64,000 bases of DNA from Oryzias latipes. Taxonomy: Eukaryota > Chordata > Actinopteri > Beloniformes > Adrianichthyidae. The position numbers and the translations under genes were made by a program. Positions within the stretch are counted from its first letter, which is position 1; the number at the start of each line of letters is the position of its first letter. The notes below the pieces were generated by a model. That model saw nothing but the letters and a program-made list of their open reading frames with translations. It searched no databases and had not been told where the DNA came from. This document shows, one piece after another, positions 13,266-27,677 of the stretch. The stretch spans positions 3,999,240 to 4,063,239 of the forward strand of contig NC_019859.2 in NCBI RefSeq assembly GCF_002234675.1. Direction: 5' to 3'.

Positions 13266-16200
13266 GTCATAGACATGTTAATGTTGGTTATTAATTAAAA
13301 GTTGTAAAATGTCACGCTTAAAGAACCAAATAGCAAATGCAATCTTCAACACTTCAACACATAAAGCCGGCATCTCTCATACAGAAGCTTTTTTGTAAAA
13401 CTGTGTTAGCTTTGAAATGAAGGATTACCTTTGAACATGATGGGTCACAGTGTGCTAGTGCTTAACACTGATCCCTGCAAATACCGACAGAAAACACTCC
13501 CTGTTGAAGTGATAATCCACTTGCTAAGTTATTCTGATTTATGATGGAAGCTGAACGGCTTAAATTAACCTAAAAACTAAAGGAAAACAAATAAACCAGA
13601 GTAGAAAAAGTAAAAGTGTGGTGTGCTCAACTGTAACACTGATTTCTTCGACACTTGAGCTTCTTGTGTTACAGTTGTAGGTCTGTTACATTTATTACAT
13701 TTACATTAAATGATTAAAATTTGCCCTCAGGAGGCTTTTCGTATTGGGGAAATGGGTATGTTTGTTTACCCCTGAAAATATTACACTCTGACTTAGTGTT
13801 TTTGTGGTTTATTTTTTCAAAGTATCTTGAGGTCGAGATCAATTCTCTTTATGATATGCATAGTAAGACAAAACACGTTAGTCACTTAATGCAGGACTAG
13901 AAGCTCTGTGTGGCATTCACGAATATTTTGTTGAAACTCTGTTGAAGATCAGCAACTTTTACTTATTTTTAGGCCCCTGATTTAAGCCGTGTTGAGAATT
14001 TGAGTCTGTCAAGATTCTAGATCAAAAACTGATCTTAGAACTGAAATCAGCGAGACTTCATCTGCTTGTGATCCTGAAGGCTGAACCATCATTTAACGTT
14101 TTCTGTTTCTGTGCCAAAAATGATTTGTCAGTCGGGAACAAAAAGCAAAACGCCCAAAAAATGTTTTAAAAAGCAGCCTATTCTGGCAAATATTGCTGAA
14201 ATCTCTCTGGTTTGTTCAATTCAATTCAATTCAATTTTATTTATTTAGCCCAAATTCACAACAATAGTCGTCTCAATGTGCTACCGGTAATTGTAAGGTA
14301 AACATACAATCAAAAAGGATCATAAATGCATAGAATTCAATAGGATAATACTAAAACTTTAACAAAACTGACTGTCTAAACTGGGCATCCCTGCCCTTAG
14401 ACCCCCCTTCGCGGTGTTGTTGATGGTTGTGATGTATAGTTTTCTTTCAAGCCTCCACCATGTACTTTAAAACGGCGCATGTTTCATTTGATAATGCCAG
14501 CAAACTTTATAGTCCATCATTACAACAACTGATCGATCACAATTTAGGTAGACAACCTAATAATTGTTTTCAGTGAAGGCCTATTGATCTTCTCAAGGGC
14601 ATTTTTATTCTCCTTGTCCGTGTGCCAGAACGTGCTGCTCTGTGTTTATTGGAGGAAATCTGCCAAAACCCATAAAGCAACTCATCTGCTGCAAATCACG
14701 CTGCCAAAAATGAATGTTTAAAGGATAAATTAAATACAGAAGTGAAGTTACACTTGTGCATCTGAGCTGCTTGTGTGTTTATGATCGACAAAGCCCCTAT
14801 TCGTCTACGAATGGAGCTAAGCAAGGAGCCAATTGGTTGCCATAGAAATGTTGACTCATAGTGATTCAGACCAATCAGTGCTTACTGACAACAACTGGCT
14901 CCAAAATGGGTCCAAAAGAATGGCGACTGAATTGACTTCATTTGTTTGGAGCAGGAAGTAAGCCATTTTAATGGATGACATCAAACTCATTCGGTCAAGC
15001 TCTCATTTAGAAAGTCAGTGGTTTCTCCATTGACCTTCAGAACATATTAAGGTTTTTTGAATCTGTTGTGTTAAAGTCTATTGCAGTTTTTTAAGCATTT
15101 TACTAAATTAGTACTTAATGCTCTTGTGAGAATTATTTAAGTTTCATGTCACCACTAACCAAATGTTCACACATTGTGTAAACATGAACCTGAGGAGTTT
15201 ATCAATTTTCTAAAGAGGTGTCTCAGCTATGTGGTATAATAGAGCCATGTATTTCTGGCAGCAGTGGATGCAGTTTATTATTTTGGACAGAAAAGTAGTT
15301 ATAAGGAATTTTTGTCTCATAAAGGGGTGATTTGTGAGGAAAACTCAGTTAAAAGCTGAGGTTATGCAAAGCTGTTTGTCACCAATAAACACTTGTTTAG
15401 AAAAAGAAAAAAAACTGTTCATGTTTATGACAAACAGAACAAACGTGCCTCTATTTGTGGTCAAAGAGAAACAAATTACTTCACTGTGTTGAGTAACATG
15501 AGAGGCATGTCAAAAGTTTCACCTGAAGCTGTGAAGTTAAAGATAGTCCTAATTCTTCCAGTCAGTTTGCAAATTTCCCCCTGACCATGTGTGTGTCTGT
15601 GTTTGAGGCAATCAAACCCTGATATTTTACTCCAGAATTTATAATCCAAAGTAAAAAACTCCTAAATTGACTTGATGTAGTGTGGTGTCAAATGTAAAGG
15701 GCCAATGCCATGCAAATCAGCTTTTTAAGTGTATTATAGTGGTCATTCCTCACTATAAACCAGTGTTTTCCAACCAGTGTGCTGTCAGAGACGGCGTCCC
15801 TTACTGCGCTGCTGTTAGCTGTCATGAAGAACAACAAATGCAAGCATTTGTTCTGACAGTATGCAAAACCTCCTTGTGACAGGAAAACTGTTTATTTCTC
15901 CTTCAAGGTTGGAGCACCAAGGAATTACAGTCAGAGATTCCAGTTTGTGGTCCAAGTCATCTTTATGAAAGAAACAGCTGGTTTCTAATAAGGTCTGGAT
16001 TGAAGAACAAATTCAATTTCAGACTTCCTTCGCTATTGAATAATTCGAGGTTAAGTAACAAAATTACAAAATAAAAGAAATAGGGTTCAGGCGAAGTGGT
16101 CAACAGACATATTTAACTAAACAATTCAACCAAAAATAAATAAAAAAATTCTGTTCAAGTTACATTTTTGAATTAGACAAAATAAAAACTAATGAAACTT

Positions 16201-17589
16201 TAGCATGTTCCCTTTTTTGTGTAGTTACAATTAAACTTATAAACGTGAACATGATCTTTTTGTCTAGAATTTATTTATATATTTGTTCGAAAATTGCTCT
16301 TGCGCAAACGTGAAAAAAAATAATGATACATGAATTAGTGTTCAGAAAAAGCATATATTTTATAATTTATTTGGTTTTTGTGGTATTACATGAAGTTACA
16401 TTTAATAAACTGGAGGGGAAAAAAACTACCTGGGTCAGTTTTCAACTAAATTAGTTGAAAATTTTTTGTTAAAAATTATCGCAACTTTCAGGAAAAACAG
16501 CTGAAACTTTATATTTTTTCAGCCTTAATCATCACAAAACGTGCATGTGAGGTCAGAGACCATAACACAAACTATAGAGTTCCTTTTTAGAAATTTTTGG
16601 TTGCTGGTGTGCTGTAGAATCGTTGTAAAGGGAAAAGTGCACCTTGACCCAATAAGGTTGAGAAAAACTGCTATAAACAACCCCAAAGTGGTATTTTGAT
16701 CCATTCACACATTTCTGAGTATTTTCCTAAATACCTGCCCTCTGAGCACCAGCCCCTCCCAATCCATAACACAAGTGGGTCCTTACATTGTGATGTCACA
16801 AAGTGAGGAACAGGTTGGAAAAATGATCACATATTTAATTAAAAATGTGTTCTTTAGTGTGCCAAAGGTATCATATAAGGATATAATTTACTCTGTAAGA
16901 CTTAGGAAAAGCATGATATACTTTCTGCTGTGCACACAGATGCACTGGATCAGAGTTTTTCTAAAATTGTTCAAATTCTATTCTTTGAAAGCAGATGTGG
17001 TTGAAAAAAATAATAAATAAGGGTGGGAAAAAACGTAATGTCAATTAAACCAGATAAAAAAAATATTACAATTTAAAAACAAAGAATTAATCCACTTAAA
17101 TGAGTAAATTAATACGAAAGGAAAAAGCATAAGCAGATCAAATGGCATGGGTGGAACCAGTTAAGATTTAGACAGCAGCATGCACCTGAGGTAATTTGGG
17201 TGTGGCACCTCCAGTGAGCACAGATCTGGCAGGACACTAAAAAGCCAGAGATAGAATAGTCCTGTAACTAAAAACCCAATTGAAGGCATCTACAACTGGC
17301 GTCACAACTCTAGTGGTGGCCGGTTAGAGGCAACACAACAAAGGATTTGAGATGCAATCAGCTTTTGTTTAGCCGTAGCTCTGTTGACACGAAATGCGTC
17401 ACATATGTTTGTTTGATCTGTGTAGCTATATTTCTTGCTTTGTTGTGATTGAACATGGCTATTTAAAGAAATAACTTATTTATCCACTGAACATTTATAA
17501 TAAATGAACTTTAAGGGTTAAGATTGATACAGAAACAAATCCGCACTGGCTTTCCGTCAACTTTAGTATTGATTTTAAGATTATAAGAG

Positions 17590-17815
17590 TCTTCATGGTC
17601 TTGGTCCTTCTTTTATATCAGACTTGCTTTTAGCTTAGGAACCTCCCAGAGCCCTTGGATCCTCAGGCACAGGCCTGCTGAAGGTCCCTAGGGTCAGAAC
17701 AAACTACAGACCTCGTCTGTGGAACAGCTGCCTTAGGATATGAGGGCCTCATCCACTGTCGATGGTTTTTAAAAAGAAATTAAAGACACATTTATTTAAT
17801 TCAGCTTTTAATTAG
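17590..17815 (+). mobile_element. LINE 3' end (L2/CR1-like C-terminal tail)
   Basis: The plus strand encodes, with a stop in the middle, 'KVPRVRTNYRPRLWNS' and then 'FKKKLKTHLFNSAF', followed by an AT-rich tail. 'LWNSLP...FK-LKTHLF' is the usual C-terminus of reverse transcriptase ORFs in fish L2/CR1-type LINEs. A second copy of the same protein end is at about 61700-61820. It is 5'-truncated and dead; the clade is uncertain. Confidence 0.55.
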
Positions 17816-17978
17816 ATCTCGAATGGGGGATTTAGAATCTTACTCTTATATTTTATATTGTAATGTATCACATTTTTATTTGTTTAATGCTTTTTAGTAA
17901 AACATACAACTTGTACATGAAATCAGATTTCATGCAGACCACCTACTTTTATTGACACATCTGATTGGTCAGCTTATA

Positions 17979-19265
<1,287 letters not shown>

Positions 19266-19699
19266 CTATAGAAGGCTATGGGATTTTGGCTTCTTGGAGT
19301 CCTCTGGTACTTCCTGTTTGGAGCGCCAGGGGGCGGGGGTCACTCAAACCAGTTCTCATAGACAGCCAATGCTCTGAACTAAATGTAAAAGTTTTCCAAA
19401 ACTTTGTAATTACACCCAAAAAAACTCACAATTAATCCCAAATGTTAACCACCGTCTCATCCCTGGAGTCATCCATCCTTCCATTGGCTGTCGCTGCTTT
19501 GCTGCATGTGAGCAGCAGCTCAGGCCGTAGCGCCTCTCTTACCACCCTCTCACCCTTTAACCCTCATCATTCTCATCCCCCCACCCACACTGAAGAGGCG
19601 TCTGCTCTGTTTATGACATTTGATGATCTCTATCCACTGCCTTTACTTCACAAACACATCTTCCTCATCTGTCTGCTCCACCAGCATCAGCAGAGCATC

Positions 19700-22600
19700 A
19701 TGGGAGTGCTACTGGACAGCAGCTGGATGAGGTTCGGACCAGCTGGGAAAGGGTCGGACGACTGGGTGACGAGATCACCATCAGTCCAGGAGCAGCAGGT
19801 TTGTAGAGATAATACATGTATATATGTGCCAACATATACTTTCTGATTTAAAAAGAAATATTTTTTTACATTAAATAACAGCAATAAAAAATTTGGTGAT
19901 CAGATTTGTACAATTTCAGACGAAATAGTTTAAATTACAGCAATTAATCTGACTCAAACTGATCATTTAGGGCAGCTGTAGCTCAGATTTGAAACTTTCA
20001 AAGCAAAAACCAGGAACTCCATTCCAAAAAAAAAGGAAAAAATTCAACATCAATGAAACAAGAAGCTGACAAAAAAAAAAAAGTTGGGTGATTATTTTAA
20101 AATCATTTACAGACCAGAAGTTGCAGAAACTAATTGGGTCATGTTAAACTGCTATTTTAAAATGTTCAGAATTAAAGAAATTGCTTGACGAATCTCTGAA
20201 GCTGGAAGATGATGACAGCTCAACTTGCCAACTAAATCAATGTTCTTATTAATCTTTAGATTCCAATAGAAAAGATTTTCAGGAAAACATTTTTTTGTTG
20301 AGAAACAAAATTTTAGCAAATCCTGAAATCCTTTTTAAATAATAACTTTTAAATTCTTTATCTGGATGTTTTGTAGCACTTTTTATTTAAATGAAGAAAA
20401 AAAAAGCTCAGCTTTTTCACGTAATGATCTAAACAGTTGTGTGTTTGAGAAACTACTTTACTTTCATCAGAAACATAAACTCAAGTGTTTATAGATATTT
20501 CACATTAACATTAATACTAATTTTATTTTTTGTAAAACCTTTTCACAAATATATTAATTGTTTTTTTTTTAATTCTCTCTGTATTCTGTGTTTTATTGTG
20601 TTTTTAGTGTGTTTTACTGTGAAGCACTTTGTGATTTTTATCTTGAAAGGTGCTATACAATTAAAGTTTATTATTATTATTAAATATTATTAATCTTGGA
20701 AGTCAGAAAAATCAATCCCTCCAGACGTACATGACGATTAGATGTAAAAAAAAATTGTTTGACAAAAAAAAACATTTCTGTAGCTGCCCTTGCTTGGTGG
20801 AAGGTGGACAGACCAGTAGCCCTGCAGAGGATTGGTGCCTGCGGGGTGCCAGATCATCCGTGCCGCATTAACCGATTGGTAAACGGGGAATTTGGGACAA
20901 GCAGCATGACCGCATGCTGTTCTCACAGCTGGAGGGGCGAAGGGTCACCCTTTATGTCTAGATAGCAGCTGGTGCAGCTCAGACTGTGCACACTTTCATG
21001 GAGGAATGTGGCGATCCTGAGGTGCAAATCACGACAACATATTCGAGATCACAACAACTAAAAAAGTAAAACAAATTAAAAAAAATATTACATTTTAAAA
21101 ATTGAGACAAATTTGAAAACCAACACATTCCAAAAAAAAACATTTTTGAAAACCAAAGTAATTTCCAGAAATCGAACAATATTTTCAAAGCAATTTAAAC
21201 AAAATAAGAAACCAGAAAAGGTAAGTTGAAAAGGAGAACGTGGGTCATCATCCAATCAGGATGTCCCATAATAGCTATCTTTCTGGTGTCTTATTTCTAA
21301 ACACTTCCTTCTGAAAATTACTTTTGTTTTCCGCAACGTTTCCTTTGTATCTTGTTTCATTTTTATTTTAATTATGCTTTGGTTTCTGGAATTCTATTTT
21401 GATTTAAAAAAATGTATTTTCCTTTATATTTGTTTTGCCTTTATAATTGTCGTTGTGATCTTGAACATGTTTTTGCGTTGAGTAAGTTGTAGATGTGATT
21501 TGCACTTCAGGGCCACCGTAGAGGAAATCTCAGCCATTGTGGCGCTGTGAAACGGTTGCAGATCTCTGAGAGGTTCCACAGAGATAAAAACCAAGATTCA
21601 AGTCAAACCACATGATCTCATTGTGAGAAACCATACGCAGACTGGCTAAAAACTGAGATTGTGAGTCAAAAACCAAGTAAATGAAGCAAAACACAACTAG
21701 ATAGAATGATGATTTCTTGGTTTGGGTTTCTTTTGTTGCTCTTTTTCCTTTTTTTGGCTTCTTTTCAGGCTGGCTGTGACTCTGCCACCTCTCCGGAAGG
21801 ATCCTATTAGCTCTGACTGCTTGTAACCCTTGTGCTATCCTAGGCACTTTAACATTGGGAGTTGGGTCATCTAGACCCACTAGACAGTGCGCTGAACCTT
21901 TTTCTTCAATGATTTGTGATCTTCACTGGTGTCCATGGATTACATGAAATCTTTCCACCTTTATCCACCTTTGTCATGGTAGGGAGAACACGTCAATGGA
22001 AGGGGGGGTCATCTAAGATAGCACAAGGGTTAAGGAGCCCTGGGGGCTTCAGTGTTGTCTTGTTTAGTATCCAGTCCTCTGTCTATATGGCTATTTCTGG
22101 TCACTGTAAATAATCCACTTTGGTGCAAATGTGCTGTTGATCCTTCCCTGATCTGGGTTTCCTCCTGCTTGACTAACATTTCAAAAATGGAAGAAAGCTT
22201 AGCAGGCAGAAAAGGATCTACAAAGGAGTCACTAAAGCCATGGATTAGATTCTGATTGAGGGTTTTTACTGTTGAAGCTTTAGTGGTTAACCAGAACCAG
22301 CTCTGAATAACTCACAAGACAGCAAAGCAGAGAAAAGTCTCAAATCCTTGAACAGGAAAAAAACAATGACTGCACACAAAGTGTTTAACTCCACCCAGTT
22401 TTAAGTAATGCAAACAAATGCAAATCAATAGAACAAATCCCCTGACGAAGCTTAGCTACAGAAACCAAAAGAAATGAAAGAAACATGCGAAGAGATAACA
22501 TGGAGAACTAAAGCTTTAGAATCAACTAAAATAACCCCAAATAGCAGTGAAATATTTAGAAGTGTGATCAACAAATACTTTCATAGAAATGAAACTAAGA

Positions 22601-23606
22601 TGAGAATGTGATTTAAAAAAATACAAATTATATCAAGTTTTTACTCAAACCCACAGTGAAGTGGGTTTGAATGTTACACAAACTTTAAGTTTTGAGTCAT
22701 TTATGGGTTTCCTCCCGCAGTAGACCCACAAATAGTATCAAATCGTAGCATTTTTGTCACCGTTTTAAAATCGTGTATAGGAGGCTGTTGGAGAAGTTCT
22801 ACGTCTCAGTTAAAGCGTTAAAAGTCTCACTCTGATCATCTTTTGATGTATTTTCAAAGCGTTTTCAGTGATGTATTAATTATAATCAAAACTGTTGTTT
22901 CCTAGGTCATAATTTCTGCAGAGTGGCAGTAGTCCGTTAGAAATTTTCAGGCTAGAATATTGGCGTGAAGCAACCCCATCCCCCTTTCCCCTCCCTGTTG
23001 TTGAGATCTTGTATCAGGGAGCTTGTGGTTTATAATTTCTACTTTAAAAATGCCTTTTTTGTCTGCTAAATCAAATTTAATTTGAATTCTCTTTTTATTA
23101 AAAAAAAAATGCCACAACAACATATTGAAAAAACCCAATTTTCAATAGAGTGGGTCTTTAACGGTGTGCCTTCTCTGGTTTTTCTGCAGAACCCTCACTG
23201 GAATGAGCCGGAGTCAGGAGAAGACAGGAGCTTAGAGTTTGTGCTTTATGCTGTCCTGCCGGTCATCTCCATCCTCCTGCTGGTTCTCCTGGCTTCTCTG
23301 TTCTACCACTGCTGCTCCCGCGGTAAACTCAGCCTGGCCAACATCGTCACTCTGAATCTCAGGGATGCCGACAGCAGTGCAGAGTTCCTGGCCTCCCTGA
23401 CCAGGAACGCTGAGCGTCACGCCAGCACTACTTCCGATGGATCTGATGGAGTCTTTGTGATGGTCTACCTTTCTCCACCCTATGAAGGAACGCTTTCCAG
23501 AATCACCCGAGCTGCCAGCCTGTCCAGCTCCAAAGACGTGGAGTCAATGAAGATTGAAGATTTGGAGGCCAAGTTGTGTCCTGACCTCATGTCAAGCAGT
23601 CAATAA
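19700..23606 (+). CDS. smim28: Small single-pass membrane protein, SMIM28-like
   Basis: Exon 1 (19700-19798, 33 codons) begins MGVLLDSSWMRFGPAGKGSD and ends at a CAG|GTTTGT donor in phase 0. Exon 2 (23190-23606) follows a TTTTTCTGCAG acceptor, begins NPHWNEPESGED, and runs to a TAA. The joined product is 171 residues. A hydrophobic segment (about residues 50-71, VLYAVLPVISILLLVLLASLF) followed by YHCC and basic residues suggests one membrane span with a cytoplasmic tail that includes 'VYLSPPYEG', a proline-tyrosine motif. The N-terminal pattern GLL/VLL-SSW--FG-AG-G---W matches my memory of human SMIM28, a protein of unknown function; the tail differs. The ATG has A at -3 and G at +4. Further small exons between the two cannot be excluded. 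AATAAA at 23871-23876 could end the transcript. The 3.4-kb intron contains a piggyBac MITE. Confidence 0.65.
21827..22029. mobile_element. piggyBac-type MITE, copy 1
   Basis: A 203-bp element beginning CCCTTGTGCTATC and ending GATAGCACAAGGG. The right flank is TTAA; the left flank is GTAA, one change from TTAA. TTAA duplication and CCC...GGG ends are the marks of piggyBac. It lies inside the intron of the SMIM28-like gene and is closely similar throughout to the copy at 53949-54155. Confidence 0.8.
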
Positions 23607-23889
23607 GTACAAAGGATGGCTTACACCACAGCAAATGTCAGAATATTTGTTCAGAGATCAAAAAACTTTGACCTTTTGATAGTTTTGATCTTAGTTCAAT
23701 GTTAGAATTTGCCATTGTTTAGTCAAAATTACAAACTTTGCTTCCAGCAGACCTGAAACAAAGTAAATCAGCAGCACAGAGCTGACACCTGCAGGAAAGT
23801 CAGAGCAAAGACAGTCAGATATCTGTTGTGAAGGCTCATGCCTTCAGGAGTCCACATAATAACAATGATAAATAAATAATGATTCACAC

Positions 23890-24215
23890 AGGCGGTTTGG
23901 CAGAGAACTTTACACCGGATGCCCTTCCTGACAAAACCTTTTATCTTATCCGGGCCGGAGGCTGGGACCGTTCTGTGTGAAGCTTGCACGTTCTGCCAGT
24001 ACAGGTGTGGGTTTTCTCCTGCAGCCCAAAAACATGTTTCATGAGGTTAATTTGTGTTTGCAAATTGCCCCTCTGTGTGAGTGTGGCCCTGTGACAAACT
24101 GGTAACCTAATTAAAGTGTACTCCACCTTGCCCAACAGTTGCTGGGTTGGAACCAGCAACCCTGTAACCCCAAAAGGAATTCAGTGGGTTCTGAAGGTGA
24201 CTGGATGGATGTAAA
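23890..24215 (+). repeat. Decayed fish SINE/LINE-tail repeat
   Basis: Contains 'GATGCCCTTCCTGAC', 'GCAGCCCAAAAACATG', 'AGGTTAATTTG', 'GTGACAAACTGGTAACCT' and an ending near 'ACTGGATGGATG', which follow in order the segments of a very common fish repeat. A better preserved copy of its 3' half is at about 24640-24850. Confidence 0.5.
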
Positions 24216-24429
24216 GTTGCAATAGTTATTTTTTTAGATGTGTTGGAGAGTTCTTTATGCATGTTACCAAACAGCCCTCCATTACTTTTCTCCTCTGTAT
24301 TTCTATCACCATTTCTGCCTCACTGCTTGTGCTGACAGCACGTCTGCTATCACCTTTCTAAAAATTCAAGCCTGTTCAGGTTTCACAGAGCTGCTTCCTG
24401 CTAACTCCATTGTGTTTCTCTGACAAGTT

Positions 24430-26200
24430 TAGTTTCCATAAGTCAAGCTTCCTGCTGAGCCGTTTGGTTACTAGCATGACTTTGCATGTCGATCGTTTCC
24501 TTTTGGCTCACAAAAAGTCGTACATTATTTTATCTGCTTTAGCTTTGCTTTGTCAGCCAGGAGTTTTTTTAACCTTTTTCTGCAACCATTACTATTTTTC
24601 AAAATTGTGTTGTACTTTTTATTAAAGGGAATATTGTAAAAAACAAAACATGCTTCATAGGTTAATTGGCAACTCTAAATTGTCCATAGGTGTGTGTGTG
24701 AGAGTGCATGGGTGTGTGATTGTGGACGTTCTACCCTGCGACAGACTGGCGACCTGTCCAGGGCATCCCCTGCCTACGCCCAAGTAGCCGGGATAGGCTC
24801 CGGCAGCCCCGTGACCCCGAAAGGGACAAAGCGGTACAGAAAATGAAAAAAAAAAAGGAATATTGTAACTCTTCAGCTCTTCGTCTTCCTCAACTTCTTT
24901 TTATTTATTTTTTTACTTATCCTGTCCAACAGCTGAGCAAACAGATCAGAGATGATGGCCTCTTGTGTTGGACAGATTTTACTGCTAAAACAGGGGTTTG
25001 TCGATCTTCTAACACATGAGGTGTATATTTGTATAAACTCCTTTTGTAACTGAGGCTAAACTTTATATGAATTATTTTTGTATACATTTCTTGTTGGACT
25101 GGACACAAAAAGAGAAAAGAAAAGGAGAGAGTGGGATGTTGGAGATGAGGGTACAAAAGGGGAGGAAAGGGGGTTGGGGGATTGGGGGAAGATTAAACTA
25201 AAAGGTAGAGTCACAAAGCAACAAGTTCCTGGAGGTTTTGTCAGGTTTAGATGTTGGTCTAAAAGGGGCGGGGCCTGTGCATAGACACACTTGAATGTTA
25301 CAAACAGCTGTTGGCTCCAAAGATCTTCACACACGTACACAATACAACTACAGCTCACACGCAGTTCTGCATACTAAAACATGTCATGCGTGTCATTCCA
25401 TCATGCATGCTTTTTGTGCAAACGTGAGCTCAGGTGAGTGTGGGGGATGATGGAATGCGAAAAGAGGGGGGAGTGCCCGGTCACCCCCTACACCAAGACC
25501 CCCCCCGAAGGTGAGGCAGCATTGATAGTTGGGATAGCAGGTCGAGGGAATCCGCCCCCCCGGGCAACCCAACATCAACCACCCAGACCAGGGCCGAAAG
25601 GAGCACCACAGGGGCCCCACGGGGGCACAGGGGCATGGAGAGCACAAGCCCCAGCCCTGGAGATTTGCTGGCAGTGATGTCCAAGCACCCTCCACCATGT
25701 AGAACGTGTCGTTAAAATTCTTACTAAACTTCTTAAATCTTCTTTTTTTCTTTGGTTGTGTGAAATTGTTAAAATAAAAAATAAATTCAAGTCAACTCCC
25801 TATCATCCTATTTTTTTCTCATAAGTAAATGCCATTGCTTACTTGAGTTGCTCTTCCAGCATTTTTGAGTTGTTTTTATTAATTAATTTGGAAAACAGTG
25901 ATTGAGCTGAGGCTGATAAAGTTTAACACCCAAACACTTTAGATTTGTTTTTTTTTCTAAAATGAGACTCAACTTGTGACTCACTCGTTATATCGTCACA
26001 TTGTGACTGCGATTGTCATTTTCTTTATTTCAAAATAAATTTGTGACAAACTTTTTCTCATTAAATGTTTCTGAGGTGATGCTGCCCTCTGCTGGTTGTT
26101 TGCAGATCAATCATTTTCAAATTCTTAGTGAATTGTTGAGAACAATACAATCATTGCTAATGTGAGACCTAAAATTGCATTAAAAAGTGGAAAATAAATC
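24430..26200 (+). repeat. Region duplicated, in pieces, in intron 1 of lysozyme-like gene A
   Basis: The blocks at about 24440-24560 and 25760-26180 have similar counterparts, in the same order and orientation, at about 29930-30050 and 30250-30670. Examples of shared strings are 'TCTGCTTTAGCTTTGCTTT' and, further on, 'GATGCTGCCCT' followed by 'TGCTGGT'. The middle (24640-25720) has no counterpart and contains a SINE-like tail and a GC-rich stretch. It could be an old segmental duplication or two copies of one dispersed element. No lysozyme-like exon relic was found beside this copy. Confidence 0.45.
24640..24850 (+). repeat. Fish SINE/LINE-tail repeat
   Basis: Reads 'GGTTAATTGGCAACTCTAAA', then 'CGACAGACTGGCGACCTGTC', then 'GATAGGCTCCGGCAGCCCCG', then 'AGCGGTACAGAAAATG' and an A-run. 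This is the highly repeated 3' segment found across fish genomes, better preserved than the copy 400 bases to its left. Confidence 0.65.
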
Positions 26201-26739
26201 ATTCTATTTTTTTTTTTCAACAAACCAAAGCAGTGTTGCTTTTCATTGAAGTTACGGTCCAATTAAGTCTCCACAAAATCTCCTGTCAGTATTTAGATTT
26301 TGCTCATATATTTATTGCTCATTCTTTCTTATTCTATTTCTCACTTTAAGACATATTTTGGCTGCTCCCTCACAAAACTCTTGTATTTTCACAATATTTA
26401 GAACCAACTGAAGCTCAATGATCTAAAACACAACAGCAGTCGGGCAGAAAAGCACATCTGAAAAAGAAAACAGGGAAGCTGAGTCATGGTTCAAACATGA
26501 TTAATAGTAGGATCTCAAGGGCATCATTAATTCTTTCTGAAGGAGGTCATGTGGAGATGATGCAAAGACTACAACTCAGCATTAAGTTTATGAATAACTT
26601 GAACCAAATGGAGGTTTTACTAGTGTGACAGTCAGAAAATCAAATGTGTTAATTTTACAGTAAATGCTCTTTTATTTTTTTTCTGTACTTTTGAGAAGTT
26701 ACAGTTAGACAGTGAGTTCACTTTGCTCCTCCATCCGCT

Positions 26740-27198
26740 GAAAAGTCCATCTGCATTCCTGCCGTGGGGAATTGCATCAAGCTTCTCTCATAACAGTCGA
26801 AGCCCTTGAGTTCATGTGCAAACAAGTCCTCTGGTCACCAGCGGGAACCATCTCCTGAGTCCTGAATGAACTTCATCTCCCAGCAACCCCAGCGTGCACT
26901 TCCTGGATGCCACACACCTGACTCTCATTCACTCAATCAGTCCCAGTAAACTCTGCACTGAGCCACACTGAGGGTGAAATATTGTTTCTTCCACTCTGCC
27001 TACCTTACTGAGTGTTATGTTTGGTCCTGATCTTCTGTCTTCTGACTACCCCGTCTCTCCTCTGATGATCTCCTGCTTGTTATCGACTCCTGCCTGCCTG
27101 ACCCTGAACCTGATTTAGCTTTGTGGACTTTTAGCTGAGCTAATAAACCTGCTGCATTTGGATCCAGCCCTCTGCCTGTTCTTGTGACAACTCTGGTT
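26740..27198 (+). mobile_element. Possible solo LTR (Gypsy-like)
   Basis: The 3' part reads 'GAGCTAATAAACCTGCTGC' (polyadenylation signal at 27142-27147) and ends 'CTGTTCTTGTGACA', a layout common for fish Gypsy LTRs. Upstream text with 'CTCCCAGCAACCCCAGCG' and 'CACACACCTGACTCTCATTC' also resembles such LTRs. The 5' end is not resolved and no second LTR or gag/pol was seen. Confidence 0.4.
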
Positions 27199-27614
27199 TA
27201 GATCAGGTGAGCTTTCTCACTTTCTCAAATCTGACCATCTGAGGAACAACTCTGGTGTGAACCTAACAGCTTAGATTTGCATGTTTGCTCATTTGCAACC
27301 AAGAATCTGAAAAATGATCCCCTTTAAGGTCAATCTGAGTTTACTGCTGACATTTTTTTTCTTTTGAACGCACAAGGAAGTCTTTAGTTCAGCTGAATCA
27401 AAAACGTTTTTAAATATCAGCCCCAAGTCCGAAGACTTTTGGATCAATAAAGAACAGTTTGTCTTTTAAAAAGTGTATTTATTATTTACTACTGTCAGAA
27501 AACCAACAGAAGGAATTAATTCGTTTTTCCACATTTATTCAATTTCATCATTAGGTCATTCAGATTTTGACATGAAACAAACTATTAAGTGTTACATACT
27601 TTGTACTTTTTTAT

Positions 27615-27677
27615 TTAATTCACCCAGTGGCTGTGGATTACTGTAAATAAAGTTGCATCAAAATAAAGGATTTTATT
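27615..27677 (-). terminator. Polyadenylation signals of gene A
   Basis: An AATAAA overlaps the stop codon (CAATAAAATCC, 27672-27677), so on its own it would give almost no 3'UTR. A second, better placed AATAAA lies about 60 bases downstream (near 27615-27620). Confidence 0.45.

Larger units (their letters stand above)
10333..17978. other. Intergenic region between receptor gene and Tc1 element
   Basis: The first 250 bases upstream of the receptor start (to about 10580) are more GC- and CpG-rich than their surroundings, as expected of a promoter, but no TATA box is obvious. The remainder is AT-rich without supportable genes. It includes a Penelope-like tail (about 13120-13265), a TCAAT-type short tandem run starting near 14216 that leads into a common fish repeat (to about 14420), and a LINE 3' end (about 17590-17815). 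Confidence 0.5.

Noticed and set aside
25393-25790. GC-rich stretch with overlapping open frames on both strands
   Set aside because: Proline/glycine-rich in every frame with no conserved motif, and lies among repeats; most likely part of a mobile element.
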